A stretch of DNA of 64,000 bases from Epiperipatus broadwayi (GCA_028023455.1 JAQFVV010006698.1:1-64000); one strand, 5' to 3'. Shown: positions 48,759 through 61,310, counted from the first letter of the stretch. The notes: generated by a model not told the origin, from the sequence alone. Program-made: numbers and translations.

Positions 48759-48934
48759 AGTAAACAGGCAAAAACTTTCCATATAGTAGTGCCACCTTGT
48801 GCTAACCAGAGTAATCAATGGATACCAGAAGGCTTGTGCATAAAATCCCTATCTAGTGCCTACTTGTCCAAGATCCCCAGACTAGTTTCTGGCTGGTGGC
48901 CTTCATCAGTGAGGAGCATGAGATGGTGATCATG
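48759..48934 (-). mobile_element. 176-bp family-1 ribozyme retroelement
   Basis: Bounded by perfect 15-bp duplications TGAACAAGTATAATT (48,744-48,758 and 48,935-48,949). On the minus strand it begins CATGATCACC, contains the hammerhead, and continues with GCACAAGCCTTCTGG and TGGCACTACTATATGGA. It is the simplest single-unit insertion of this family in the window, shorter than the unit at 7,419-7,863 because the 5' part upstream of the ribozyme is missing. Confidence 0.87.
48872..48918 (-). ncRNA. hammerhead ribozyme, family 1, copy D
   Basis: Minus strand: TCCTCA, core CTGATGA (48,903-48,909), stem II GGC-CACCA-GCC, GAAA, C-TA-G, GTC, TGGGGA. All core bases are present. The outer stem I helix of copies A-C is missing because the 5' sequence differs, so any activity may be reduced. 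Confidence 0.8.
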
Positions 48935-49019
48935 TGAACAAGTATAATTTATATATCTGGAGTTTAATTTTAATTAAAAGGGATTTGAATATTTCAACAA
49001 TCCACTTTATTTCATGCAA

Positions 49020-49330
49020 TGGATAGACATTACAACATGCATATAAAAAATATATGTATTTCATGCTAAAACAGCATTTATCAATTGATGCAAATCATCA
49101 CCTCATACATATGCATAACCTGTGTCTGGATTATATTAAGGTAACAAATATTCAAATTTTAATGGACAGTCTTCAATCTATTCCACCATCTAACTCTTCA
49201 ACCATCCACATCATTGAAATTTGTCATTCCCATGTGACTTTCTATGACGAATCATGTATAGAACATTGTCCATTTAAATACACAGGGATGTGAAGAATAC
49301 AGAATGAATCTTAATATTTGAATTTATGTG
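49020..49330 (-). repeat. family-2 ribozyme element, diverged copy
   Basis: 49,040-49,115 (minus) carries a worn family-2 hammerhead: TTGATAA for the core, AATGCTGTTTTAGCATGAAA keeping stem II and GAAA. Beyond it, 49,150-49,245 matches 8,697-8,790 (TTTTAATGGACAG, CTTCAATCT, CTAACTCTTCA-like), the same order as in the copy at 8,480. So the element includes that adjoining sequence. Confidence 0.6.
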
Positions 49331-49389
49331 TAATTTATATACCTGGAGATTAAATGTGATTATAAAGAATTTAAACACAAGCTCTTTTC

Positions 49390-49515
49390 AATTAATCCCC
49401 CAAATGTATACAACCAGTCAACATGATCATTTATATATGAAAAAGATAAACAATCATCAAAACACATATTTTGCACAGAACCAATACTCAATCATTAATC
49501 CAGACCATCATCTCC
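49390..49515 (-). repeat. family-2 ribozyme repeat, diverged copy
   Basis: The minus strand matches the unit at 8,480-8,655: GAGATGATGGTCTGGA, AAAATATGTGTTTTG, TTTATCTTTTTCAT. The hammerhead core is too changed to call functional. Confidence 0.6.
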
Positions 49516-49729
49516 TGTATTGCTAAAAAGAAGTTGCCTTGACAACAGTTTGAAAGTGTTGGTTGTTCTCTAACCTCCATCTCTTCAGCCCCAAATCTAT
49601 ATTATACTAAGTGGTTAATAATTGTAATAATGTAAAGGATAAATAAAAATAGGATTTTATTTCATTGCCTTTTAAATTGCCTTCTTATAAAATTGTAAGT
49701 AAAAATAAAATTTGTTCAGAAAAAAGAAA

Positions 49730-49890
49730 GGTGCTGGGGCCAGGGTAGAGATGGTAATCTGGACCAACTGTTGATTGCTGGTTTAGCATAAAATATGTAT
49801 ATTGGTGATTATTTATCTTTTCAACATATATGTGTTCAAGTGTATCAGTATTATGAGGTATTGTGGAGAATGGTGGGTCATGTGAAAGTA
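49730..49890 (+). repeat. family-2 ribozyme repeat, direct copy
   Basis: Matches 11,648-11,815 in order, including TATATTGGTGATTATTTATC and a following GTGTATCAGTATTA. It forms an inverted pair with 49,390-49,515 across about 220 bp. Confidence 0.65.
49754..49812 (+). ncRNA. hammerhead ribozyme relic, family 2
   Basis: Core CTGTTGA (49,768-49,774) has one invariant base changed, and GAAA is AAAA. Stem I is well kept: CCAA/TTGG, and GTAATC (49,754-49,759) with GATTAT, which differs from the ATGATC/GATCAT helix of the copy at 8,582 by a compensated G-C to A-T change. Confidence 0.6.
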
Positions 49891-49992
49891 TGTGTTCATA
49901 TACCCTATATATTACATATATAGACACAGGTATATAATAAGCCTGTGCATTTCAGTTAAACAGCATGAAATAAACTTTTGTTATAAAAAGTT

Positions 49993-50032
<40 letters not shown>

Positions 50033-50579
50033 CAAAAGTTGTTTGAGCTTAAATATAAGTACATAAAAGGAGGGTTAGAAATAAACATATTAGTTCTGCT
50101 TTATATATATACATGAAATAGACACAGTCCATACTATTGGATTTGATGAAGTTAATGTTGTCTTCTTAAAAGAAATGAAATAAAATGAAGATTTAAAGAA
50201 TCTTTATTATTAAAAATATATAATTCTGAAAAAAAAATAACTTGTTTATTTTTTTAATATAAGGGTGTGTAGGATGTAATTTTAACTTTGAATAATATGT
50301 AGAATAAATTTGTTGGTATGTTTACACTTGAGATGTGTGCTTGTGGAAAGTAAAATTTAGAATTTATTTCTTTGGCTAGTCTGGTTTTGAATTTGGGGTA
50401 ATTATGATATTACAGTTTTTACATTATAAAAAAATATTACATGTTTTATCAATGGGATGGGGTTTCATTTTAGCAGTGTCCATTACATGAGAGTGTATAT
50501 AATTTCTTTATATTATTATCTGTTTAGAGTAAAATATTGTAGAATTTTAAACTGTAGCCTATATTTAATCTTTTTGCAT
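49891..50579. other. spacer with short (TA)n(TG)n
   Basis: (TA)n and (TG)n at about 49,992-50,032; otherwise nothing recognised. Confidence 0.4.
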
Positions 50580-51540
50580 GGTGTTGAAGTTCTGTTGTAT
50601 TTGTATCTGTGGTTTTAATTTTTGGTTAAGTCCTGTCAGTTAGGGCAATGTGTTGTGGCATGCCCCTTTTGTCATCTCATATCTCTAATATACAGAGTGA
50701 GCATTTCTTTCTGAAGCTGGATTTGTGTTGGTATATTATTTGGATCAGTATCTGGATGTAGTTTAATTCTGAACTTGTAAGAGTTTTTCATGATTGGTAT
50801 TGGTGTGCCTTTCCTGTGTTCTGTTTTCAACATAATGACTTTGCTAAATGGTTTCATCATTTTTTGGATCTCATGCTCTATGTATCCTAGGTAGGTGTTT
50901 AATTATTCTTGAAATGGTATTGTGATAATTTTGGTCTATAATGATCATAGCAAAGTTACCCAATAATTTGACATCACTTTGAAATCTCTTGTTTTGTGTG
51001 ATTTCAAAAAATTCTTTTATTAGATATCCATCATTGGGATGTTCTACAATTTGTTGTATTGTGCCTCATAATCCATTTATTGTTATTGTTTCATACAACA
51101 ATTCTTTTGGAAATTTATATACTGAAATGTTGCCATCACCAAAATGTTGCTCTCTGTTGCTGACAATACAATCAACTTTGGTGAAAAAATGTTTTGAAGT
51201 TTGCTAAAGAGATGCATAATTGAATAATCCGGTTGTGATCTTCACATTTTTTACTGCCAGACAATATGTCATGGATTTTGACATTCCTGTTTTTCAATTT
51301 CTAATTTGTGTATGTCACTATTGGTTGTTTTTCTAAATCTAGAAACAATCTCTTGAAAAGTTATTGCAAAGCTTTTTTTTTAATTCTTTGCTGATATCTG
51401 AATTAAATTGACTATCAATTTTTTTGTTAGAATAAATAAATTCTTTTTTGTATTCTTTTTCCTTGACCATGTCTGCAAATGTTGTTTTGTTTTTTTGCTT
51501 TTTTGTGACTTTTGTTGGTGTTTTTGCCACCATTAATTAG
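50580..51540 (-). pseudogene. gag-like / LINE ORF1 remnant
   Basis: Read on the minus strand from ATG 51,533 (MVAKTPTKVTKKQKNKTTFA) through broken frames: KEFIYSNKKIDSQFNSDISK, EHPNDGYLIKEFFEITQNKR (about 51,020), ISRIIKHLPRIHRA, KVIMLKTEHRKGTPIPIMKN (50,830). It ends near 50,650 with RQKGHATTHCPN, which looks like the last half of a CCHC zinc knuckle. That layout (basic N-terminus, RNA-binding middle, C-terminal knuckle) fits an ORF1 or gag protein. Not clearly the ORF1 of LINE A. At least five stops or frameshifts. Confidence 0.5.
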
Positions 51541-51989
51541 GTCATGTGTTATTGAGTCTCCATGCTTGTTCTGTTAATTTGTTAATGTTGTTTTTCAATT
51601 GAATTCTGCTTACTTTTTTGTTTTAGTTGATCTCAGTGAAATTAATATTAGAATTGATGTTATATATATTTTCACTTTGTTTCTGATAGTTGTTATTAGC
51701 TTTTTAATGTGATAAATGTGGATTGTTTTTACCTGATTTGTGCTGTCCATGGTCTAATGTGTCCTCTGATATTATATTACGATGATGCTCAATACAGTCA
51801 ATCTTAAGTAATAAAATCTTTTTATAATTTAATGTAATACAATTACTTCAGATTTATTAAAATGTAGATTATGAGATTTATATTCAGGAAATTTTTAACT
51901 ATGTGTTCTTCATGCAGTACTAAAAAATGAAAAAAAAAATATTTATTATTTTAATTATGGTTGATGTATTATGCCAGAGTGGAACAAGA

Positions 51990-52560
51990 TCTGCTCATAG
52001 TGACAAGGGGCTTGTTGGAAGATATGAAAAGATTTGTATTGAAATGTGTAAAAGAATGCAGTATTAATATTTTTAAAAAGTGATAAAAAGATATTAGAAA
52101 TGACACACCTATCAGGTTTTTATTAGTTTCATACAAAGTTTTTACAAAGATAATTACTACTTATCTACAGAGAACATTAAATTTTAACCAACCAAGAGAA
52201 TAAGTTTGATTTAAAAGTAGTTTTGGTACAGTAGATCAAATTCAAGTAGTGAGAAAAGTGATAGAAAGAACCAATGAATATGAGTTGTGATTATGCTTTA
52301 GATTAAAATACTGAAGTTGAACATATTGATAGAAGAGATGATAACAGATAAACAGTTGAAATCTTAAACTGAATTCCAAGAGATTGTAAGAGACCCAGAA
52401 AAAGACCACATGTAAGATGGATTGATGAAATAAAAAAGTGTGCTGAGGTTATGTGGAGAAAAGATGATAGAGATCAGAGAAGATAGATTGAAATTGGAGA
52501 GACATTCATCCTGCAGTAGAATGATAATGGTTGACAATGATGTTGATAAATTCAAACAAT
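51990..52560 (+). pseudogene. LINE remnant 4, internally deleted
   Basis: Same family as remnants 1-3. 52,070-52,290 gives, with frame changes, KKGDKK-like, SYKVFTKIITTYLQ, LNFNQP and VRKVIERTNEYEL, the first reverse-transcriptase blocks. At about 52,310 the sequence jumps to the C-terminus: ETQKKTTCKMD in one frame and the W-N-S-K-R-L / RP-type / W-I-D-E-I-K-K-C-A pattern around 52,375-52,445, ending with WRRDDRDQRR-like sequence near 52,480. The palm with FADD is missing, so an internal deletion joined the two parts. Confidence 0.72.
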
Positions 52561-52654
52561 GCCAAAATATATATAAGTCTTTCACTCAAACTCTCTCTAT
52601 TTCAACAATCTGAAACTTTGTCAAATTTTTTTATATTTGTATTCTTTATCTAAA

Positions 52655-53010
52655 TGTAATCTAAATCCATATAATTAAAAAAAAATCTATTATCTTTTTC
52701 TTCATTCTTTCTTTTTTATTAACATTCCTATTATATTCAGATTTTATTTTTCTAATGTAAATTCCTTCCTTGATTGTCAATTCATAGTATGATTTTGTGC
52801 ATTCCAAAGGCTTTATTTCAAAATCTTTATGTTTAATCTTAGTCATATGATCATAAACAGCAGAATATATATATTTTTATAATATTTTAGTAATGGCAGA
52901 ATATTAATCATTTAAATGCTGTTTTAATCTAGTTGCTAATTTATTTTTCGTAGTAGTCCGACTTATGACATCTTTTTCTTATTTGTAAAACAATTCAAAC
53001 TTTTTATTAT
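52655..53010 (-). pseudogene. GIY-YIG endonuclease fragment of a second PLE type
   Basis: Minus strand, reading from about 53,005: ELFYK, stop, EKDVISRTTTKNKLATRLKQ (YIG-like box followed by the R of the active site), a stretch with stops, then SAVYDHMTKIKHKDFEIKPL and YYELTIKEGIYIRKIKSEYN (52,690-52,850), the H, E and N blocks of GIY-YIG nucleases. The intact PLE at 61,385 differs clearly in these blocks ([13 protein letters not shown]), so this comes from another lineage. No reverse transcriptase is attached. Confidence 0.65.
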
Positions 53011-56000
53011 ATAAAACGAATTCGTAATTTCTAAATTATAATAATCCTGATTATCATACTTAATAAACTTAAACTTTTTTTCTTTTTATAAACAGAACAA
53101 ATAAAAACAAAATATTTCTTACTAATCATATTAAATAATTTCATAATTTTAATAAATATGTCCTTTGAAATATTGAAAACAATGTAAAATCAAAAATAAA
53201 AGGAAATATTAAATACATCAGCTACGATTCAACTATATTGTTTACAATATTTATTTTTACTTAAGAGAAAATGGAGATTAAAAATATACTCTGAACAAAA
53301 TTAATATATTTATATAATTTTACAAAAATTCTGAAATTTAATTATGAATTCTCTACTCTTTAAATTCAAATGTTTTTTTTTTTTAAATTAATTTATTTTC
53401 ATGCAATATAAACCGAAATTAACCATTACAGTAATAAAAACAGTGGAATAGTAAATAAAATAAATAGCTTCATTATTTTTAATAACTTTCATTAGCTTTC
53501 CGATTTTTTTTCCTCTGGTCAGAATTTCAACTATTTATGTTTTATTTTGTTTTTAAATTTAGCTTCAGAAAGCGGTTACTTTTATCTTTTTATAATAGGA
53601 TACCATCATTGATCTTTAATATCTATTAATAATGGTTTATTTAATTTGGAATTAAAACAAATGTTTCTTTGAAGTAATTGCCCATTTGATATTGTTTAGG
53701 GAGTCTTTTATGTTGATCTGGACAATAGCAAAAATAAAATCAATTACCACATTCCTCTTGCAAAAAAAAAAAAAAACCCTAACAAACAAACAAACGAAGG
53801 CTAATTTTTATTTAAAATATCAAAACATATTCATTTAACAAATTTAGATTCATAACAAAAATAAGTAAAATACTATCGTGACTTTTATAAACATTTCATT
53901 ATTATTATTGTTTTTCCTTGTACTAAACTACAGTTACTAACCAAATAAGGAAAATGTAATCTAAAAAAAAAAAACATTTCCAAAACGAATTTAAAGTGAA
54001 TAATTATAATTGCATTACATTTATGAAAGTATTAAAAAACATTTAATTTATAAAAGAAAATAATTATATTTTAATGGTTAAATGTATTCAAATAATAAAA
54101 CATCATAAGAGGGAATTTTTTTTATCTAACCAAACGTATTAAATTGTAAAAAATATAAAGCCTACTTCACATAGGAAAATTAATGTGAATCTTTAAAAAA
54201 TTAGTTCTATTATTAGTCAAATTAATTAATTTTATTATAGGTTTATTATTTTCTAAAGAAAATATATTGAATATTATCTTCTATATTATAAGTAAGTTCA
54301 AATTACAATGACAGTACAAATAAAAAATAATTTAAAGTTCATAAATACAAATAGGATCTTATAAAAAATAATATATGTTATCTACTAAAGAAATTAGAAA
54401 CAAAATTATTGCTAAACCATCTATAGTTTTTGCTATTTGTTGGCATTTAGTTTTACAGTTGAATACATAACAAACTGTAATAAATAATTCTGATTTTTTT
54501 TTTAATTTCTAAAATATCCAGATTTAATAGTTGTGAAAATAAAAAAGATAAAAGGAGTCTTTACCAGCTGAATATGTTGAAATCAATTTTAAAAAAAAAG
54601 TGGAATGTATGTAAAAATGTTTTTTTTATTTTTATAAATATCAACAATATATGAAATGTAATGGCATTTTGATAATATATTTTTGTTTTAGTAACATCAT
54701 ATTAGTATTTCAGGATTTCATTCATCATCACCAACATTGTTATAACACTTCATTCATATTTCATTTTATTTTACTTCTGTCATCATATTATTTTATTACA
54801 CAAGCAAAATTTATTTATCCTTTATCAACCTCACTTATTGCCAAACTAATCATTCATTGCCTTCTCTCATTTCTCTTATCTTTTTCTTATTCATATATTT
54901 TTTCATTATTCACTTACATTACTTAATCATTATTTGCTCTTCATGATCCCTCTAGTGCTTCAAATCCTTATGCATGTCAGTATCTTAAGTTCATGATTAT
55001 TTCCTAGATATATATTTGTGATTGTTAATCATCTCATATGATTACAAGTTAAGACTATGTCTCTTCATACTGCTGTTTTCCATATGTTAAGAGTTAGAAT
55101 AATCTGCCTGTTGTAACTAATGTTAGAATGTAAGGAATTTAGAGTTAATGTACTGATATATCTTTAGTATACTGTGTAACCTTTGCTATTCATGCTCTAT
55201 CCATGTAGTCAAGCTCATTATAGCAAGGCCACTCTGTTCTTATATTTATGTTTAATCGGTTTTCTTTTGTTTGTACCCTAGTATGTGGACTGGGGATTAC
55301 AATATATTATCCATAAATGATTATTATTTAATTAAGCTATTGGAAGACACTAGTTTATATATGTGTCTGTTAATTTAAAAAGAAAATATACTGTGATCTT
55401 TATATACATATATTTAAATGTCACTTAAATATTTGGGCAAATAAATAGTCAAATAAGGTTTATTAATTAACTTTCATATGGTTAAGATGCTAGTATAATC
55501 TTGCATATGTTTATTTTACTGATTTGTGATGGATTTTTTTCATTGCTTAGTAGCATACATTGTTCATATATTTTCATGTTGAATTTTAATCAGACTTTAT
55601 TACTCAGCTCATTTTACCATAATTATATACATTAGTACTTAGTGATAGTATTATATCTCTATGTTCCTTTTCCTTGTATTCAGAATTACTGCATCTCACA
55701 CAGAGTAAACTCCTTTTAAATGGGTAATAAGAAAATGGATATAAGGCTACCACTGCATACTATGTTCATTAACTCAACTCACACAAAGGTGAACAAGTAC
55801 TTTCCATTAAATAATAATTACTCCAGGTAAGGCAGATATCCATAAATCAAAGTGGCTGAAAGATGCATATGTTATTGTAGTAGCCATGCATTTAAGTATA
55901 TATATATATATATTGTGCCAGGCACGTTTGATGTGGCCAAGCACAAACTAAGGTTAAATGAATAAATGCTCTAAAATATTTAAATAGCCATTAAAGAGGG

Positions 56001-56848
56001 GGGGGTATACAATTTATATAATCAATATTCGTTATAAATTGAGAGAGAGAGAACTGTGGCAATAATATAAACTCTCTCACACACATATGTTTAAAGCTGA
56101 TATTTAAAGTCTTAGAAATATGCATTTGTAAATTTGATTTTTGTTTATTTTTATTATTTTTTAAAGAGAAAGAAACTTCAAAATGTAATTATAATTTTGA
56201 ATATTTTTGTTTTGTTTGTTAAAGAAATGTTAACACATTTATTTACAATTTGTCAGTATATATATATATATATTGTGAGTGCTTACAATCAATGTAAAAG
56301 GAAGAATTTAACATACTATTATTTAAAAATATTTAAAAATAATTTCAAAATCGGAGTTTTAATGGATATTTTTCTCTTCAGTTGCATTTGAGCAAGGGAG
56401 AGGGGCCATTGTCTTAAATTTAGAAAAAAGCCTAAAGGCATTCTGGTTTCCTGTCCATTCTAAAATAATTTTAACTGGACAAAAAGAGTTTAATTAAACT
56501 TGCGATAATGTGTGGAGAGAGGAATGTTCTAGTTATGTAAAACATTTTTTTTATTAAAACAAAAAAAACTTCGATTGTGATATTGGAATTAATAAAAAAG
56601 TAAAAAGATGTTATCGTTTATTGAAATTGTCATCATAGATATTGAGATCTGAATGGATATAAATAAAACTAATTGGAAATAAAATTTTTGGGATCACTTG
56701 GGTGATTACATTGGAATGTTTTACGAATTGGCTAAACCAATTAGTAAAACTAAAACCAATTCAATAAGATTTAATTAATTTTTGTGTTGTGGAGGGAATA
56801 CCTGAATGAAGATTGTATTGAGGTGGGATATCTGTTCTGAAGTTACAA
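53011..56848. other. 3.8 kb AT-rich DNA, no gene recognised
   Basis: No coding sequence that I can support. Minus- and plus-strand frames (54,651-54,926; 56,134-56,391) are low-complexity Ile/Phe/Tyr/Leu translations. Short (TA)n at about 55,898-55,912 and 56,258-56,272; G-run at 55,999-56,006; short (GA)n at 56,041-56,051. Confidence 0.5.
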
Positions 56849-57120
56849 GAGGGCAGTTTACCTTTACTTTTCGAAGAGAGCAGTTTACCTTTACTTTTTG
56901 CAGAGAGCAGAGGGCAGTTTTACCTTTACGTTTTGAAGAGAGCAGTTCACATTTACTTTTCATGGAGAGCAGATTACCTTTACTTTTTTAAGAGAGCAGT
57001 TCACCTTTACTTTTCAAAGAGAGCAGATTACCTTTACTTTTCACAGAGAGCACTTTACCTTTACTTCTGCAGAGAGCAGTTTACCTTTACTTTTCAAAGA
57101 GAGCAGTTCACTTTTGTCTT
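56849..57120 (+). repeat. 27-bp minisatellite, about ten units
   Basis: Units of the form AGAGAGCAGTTTACCTTTAC plus TTTTCRA, with variable units (one short GAGGGCAG unit). Multiples of three keep the frames 56,806-56,991 and 56,933-57,160 open; these are artefacts. Confidence 0.93.
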
Positions 57121-58560
57121 GCTGTTAAAAAGGCAAATTTTATTGGGAGCCTATTTCTAATTTTGGAAAGCTAATGTTATTCTGGGAAACACACAAAGCC
57201 ATGCAACTTTTTAATCATGCTGATTCTGACACCTTATAAGCCGGAAGATTTATTCTAATAAAAAAAAAAAGAAATAATACTCATTCCATCATTGTAAATC
57301 AATGGACATTAATCCAGGCCTTCATTCAAATAATCTAGCAGTTAACCAGTCAGTTGATTCTGATGGAAGCTTAACTACAACATGCCATCGAAGCCTGCAG
57401 TTAACCTAGGATTCATAAAACAAGAAAAGACGATCTATAGTGTTTAATATCCTGTTTATTACCTGTGTCTCCAACTTAAAGAAGCCAATCAAGCATTCAC
57501 CTGCATATAAAATGATTATGGAGTAGAAACCCACTTCAATGCATCTGTCCAGCTCTTCTCCTGCCATTCCAACATAATGTAAAAACCGAAATCATCAAAC
57601 ACCAAAGTGATGATGACTAATACTATGAACTTGTACCACTGTCAAGTCCAGCCCTTGTTGCAGTCGATGAACATATAGACTGCCCATTCAAAACCCATAG
57701 AAGAACGAAGCCTACAAACTTTTTTGGGTATACTATTATTTTTTGTATGTGTGTGTTTATTTTATAACAAGTTAATACCCACCTTATAAATGTGTTTATG
57801 TATATATGCAAACCAATACACTTTGTATGTAACATTATTTTTTTCTTATTTGCTTAATACATGTTTGTGAGTTTATAATCCACAGAGCACTATCTCTCCC
57901 ATATTAATTATTTAATATTATTTTATTATTAAGAAATAAATTTCCTTTATTTAGTTTAACAATTATTTTGACAAGTATTTCCATATGCTTAAAATTTGTT
58001 TTATAAAAATGACTTATATATTGTATGATTTTCGTTATATGTTTATTCAATTTGGGAACATTGATTTTATATTTTTGTTATAAATGGTAGGGGATATTGG
58101 GTAAATAAAAGATATTATAATTTTAAAGTGACTACTGCCATGTATTTTTTTCCCTCATTTACTTTCTTTAACCTTCATATTAATTAGTTATGCGGGTTTT
58201 CCGATACCCATTCTTTTAACTGAGAATAAGAGTATGCTGAGCTAGCGAATGGGATAACATCTTACTGGGTTGTAAATCTTTATTTTTACAATGATATTTA
58301 TTTATTATTTTTTTATGAATAATTATTTATTGGCACATATGCCTTAATGTTATTTGAACTTGCATATCTTTTCAGAAGGAGAGTTAATTTTCCTTTTGAG
58401 AGTGGTGCCTCCAAAAGTAAATAAGAATCAATCTTTTTTTAAGTAACTTCTGTGTCCATAGCACTATTATGGTAAAGTCTTTGAATTTCTTCTTACTCCG
58501 GCATGTCACCATATTTCTCATCATGCTTGATTTATGTGCATGCTCATATTATCGGAGTAA
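57121..58560. other. unrecognised stretch
   Basis: 57,300-57,700 is less AT-rich and has short frames such as LSSPALVAVDEHIDCPFK (57,635-57,690, plus) that look protein-like, but no family is recognisable. The minus-strand 70-codon frame at 57,623-57,835 is equally unsupported. The rest is AT-rich spacer. Confidence 0.35.
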
Positions 58561-58564
58561 GCGT

Positions 58565-58656
58565 TAACTGGTATAATATATATATAGTCCAATTCCTATT
58601 CAGATATATTAACTGGTATAATATATATATAGTCCAATTCCTATTCAGATATATTA
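58565..58656 (+). repeat. tandem duplication of about 46 bp
   Basis: TTAACTGGTATAATATATAT followed by AGTCCAATTCCTATTCAGAT occurs twice in immediate succession with no differences seen. Confidence 0.9.
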
Positions 58657-59989
58657 TTAAATAAAAAAAAACATTTGTGTTTTTGTTTGTGTGTGTATAA
58701 TAAATATTTTTATATATAATTTTCTTAGTAAGTAGTAATAAAAAATAATGAAGATGAATATTATAAGAAATAGTTAATTGTTTTAGAGACTTGCATTGAA
58801 TAATCTAGCAAATTCATTATATAGTTTTTTAAAACTAAAACAGGCTGAGTTGTCAAACCTAAATGTCAGCAAATAGACAGCCTGAAAAGCACACCTGTTT
58901 TCTGAAGTAAGTATGTAAATGTGTAAATAAATGATAATGACACCTGCTGTTTTGCTTACACAAATGTTCTGATTTTTTTTATTTTGTTGTCTAAAAAATT
59001 GTCAAGAGAAGCGTGATCTTTGACATGGGAGAAATATTTTTTTTTTATTACTTGACACCAATAAAGTTTATCAGTTTCAATTTTTTTAAAGATCCCAGCA
59101 GCTTATTTAAAAAGGCATTTGGTTGATTAATGAAGGAACTTTAACATATAGCCTTACACAACTGCAGATCAATTATGAAAATTAAGAATTTAAAATGGCT
59201 GAGTGAGAAAGAAATTGTCTCAGTATTATTTTTTTTTCAATTTCTTATCAGTAAGTAAAAAAATACCTTATTATTATTTTTTTTTTCAAGTTTTAATCAG
59301 TAAATATGCGATTTGAAAGGAACAAATATTAAAGTATTTGTTTTTATGAAATAACCATAATGAGCTTATTAGTATTAAGTTTGAGAGCTTGAAGGAGAAA
59401 AAAACTTTAATGTGCCATTGGGAGAAAAGGTAGATTTTAATCAGCAAAATGCTGAAGTATTACTTTATATACTGTAATTGAGTCAATTACCGACCTACAT
59501 TATCGGTGGTAATTATTTTCTGATGAGCATATTGCAGGATGAAAACAAAGATTGATATTACCCAATGTTTATCTTACTTCCTTACAACAATGTTTCCTGC
59601 TTATCAGAGGATGTAGCATTCAAGAGACTAGAAGCATAGAGAAAATTTGTTTGTTTGGGTTTCCAAATGGCACCATTAGAGTTTCAGCTTACCACAACTT
59701 TACCTACTTATTTAGATCTGGTTATGCTGAACATAGCTCATGTATCATGAGATTCCTGTGAACAAATGCAATAAATTATAAGTGATGTGAAATGAGACTG
59801 ACTAGAAAGACAATGATTTATTTATTTGACAACAAAAGTTATTGATAGTTCATCTTTGGATTGTCAGTTCATACATGCATATAGGCTTCTAGTTCAGTTT
59901 GATTTCCATTTAATCATTCTTTTTATAATCATCGATGACTGGTGCAAGAAGTCCAACTATAAGTTGTGTATAAAATATTCATTCTCAAT
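58657..59989. other. unrecognised stretch
   Basis: AT-rich with T-runs. The frame 59,552-59,761 (69 codons) has mixed composition but no recognisable domain. Confidence 0.35.
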
Positions 59990-60725
59990 TGTCATATCTG
60001 GATATAAATCTCGGTCACTCATCTGCGATCCAGGTATGTAGATATACATTCAAGTTGTTCATCTTTAATCCAGGTATTTGGATATGAAGTTAAGTCATTC
60101 ATCTTTGATCCAGGTATGTGATATAAATTAAAAATATTCATCTTTGCCAAGGTGTGTAGATATAAATTCAAGTCATTCATCTTTGATCCAAATGACTGGG
60201 CTTAAATTCAAGTCCTTCACTTATATTAAAATATTAATTCTCTAATTCAGATTTGTAAATTTAAATCATTTATTTACTTAATTCATCTTTAATCCAAGTG
60301 TATGGATGTAGGTTCATGTCATTCATTTACATTGAAAGATTAATTCTCTAATTCAAATTTTTAGCTTTAAATCATTCATTTACTTAATTCATCTTTTTAA
60401 TCCAGGAATATGGATGTATGTTCAAGTCATTTATTTTTATTAAAAGATTAATTCTCAAATTCATGTTTATAGATTTGAGTTATACATTTGTTTATTTCAT
60501 TTCTGATACAGGAGTCTGTGTTTAAATTCAAGTAATTCCTTATATTAAAATATTAATTCTCTAATTGAGATTTGTAGATTTAAATAATTTATTTACTTAA
60601 TTCATATTTAATCCAAGAGTATTGATGTAATTTCATGTCATTCATTTATATTAACAGACTAATTCTCTAATTTAGATTTGTAGATTTGAGTTATTCATTT
60701 GTTTAGTTCATATATGATACCGGTG
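59990..60725 (+). repeat. diverged satellite array with two period lengths
   Basis: The left part repeats a unit of about 41 bp (GATCCAGGTATGTAGATAT, TCAAGTCATTCATCTTT). The right part repeats a composite unit of about 124 bp built from related pieces (TTAATTCTCTAATTCAGATT, TTATTTACTTAATTCAT). So a short unit was extended and amplified as a higher-order repeat. Non-coding. Confidence 0.75.
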
Positions 60726-60878
60726 ATTATTTGGAATAGAAACAAATTCATTCAATTTTATTTTTACATAGAAGCATTTTTAACCTGTGTAATATAAAGG
60801 CATATATAATCCCTGTTCATATTTGAAGTAGAAACATATTCAATTTACTTTTTCTATCTAAGCATTATAAATCCTGTA

Positions 60879-60881
<3 letters not shown>
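60726..60881 (+). repeat. two diverged copies of a unit of about 80-100 bp
   Basis: GAATAGAAACAAATTCATTC and GAAGTAGAAACATATTCAAT begin two related segments that each end near a TAA-x-CCTGT string, between the satellite and the (TA)n. Confidence 0.6.

Positions 60882-60954
<73 letters not shown>
60882..60954. repeat. (TA)n microsatellite
   Basis: About 36 TA units. Confidence 0.97.
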
Positions 60955-60955
<1 letters not shown>

Positions 60956-61133
60956 CTACAACCATTAAATGTCTGTATTTTTAAATCATATAATAATAAT
61001 TCAAACAAATATATTTAACACAGTATTCAAAATTAAATAAAATATTCTTTACCAGAAGTACTTTCAATTGTTTCACCAGCAATCTTTAAAAACTGTTGAT
61101 ACAAATGTACATAAAAATAAAAACTTGCATTAC

Positions 61134-61252
<119 letters not shown>

Positions 61253-61310
61253 AAACTACCCCAAATCTAAAATTAAACCAGACCAGCATAAAAATAATAT
61301 TAAAACACAA

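Noticed and set aside
54651-54926. 91-codon hydrophobic frame that could be read as a membrane protein
   Set aside because: Ile/Phe/Ser/His-rich translation of AT-rich DNA, with no conserved motif, neighbour or start context.
56806-57160. Phe-Thr-Phe repeat frames
   Set aside because: Products of the 27-bp minisatellite, whose period is a multiple of three.
59552-59761. Possible small gene
   Set aside because: Mixed composition but no domain, no homologous copy and no supporting splice or promoter context that I can see.
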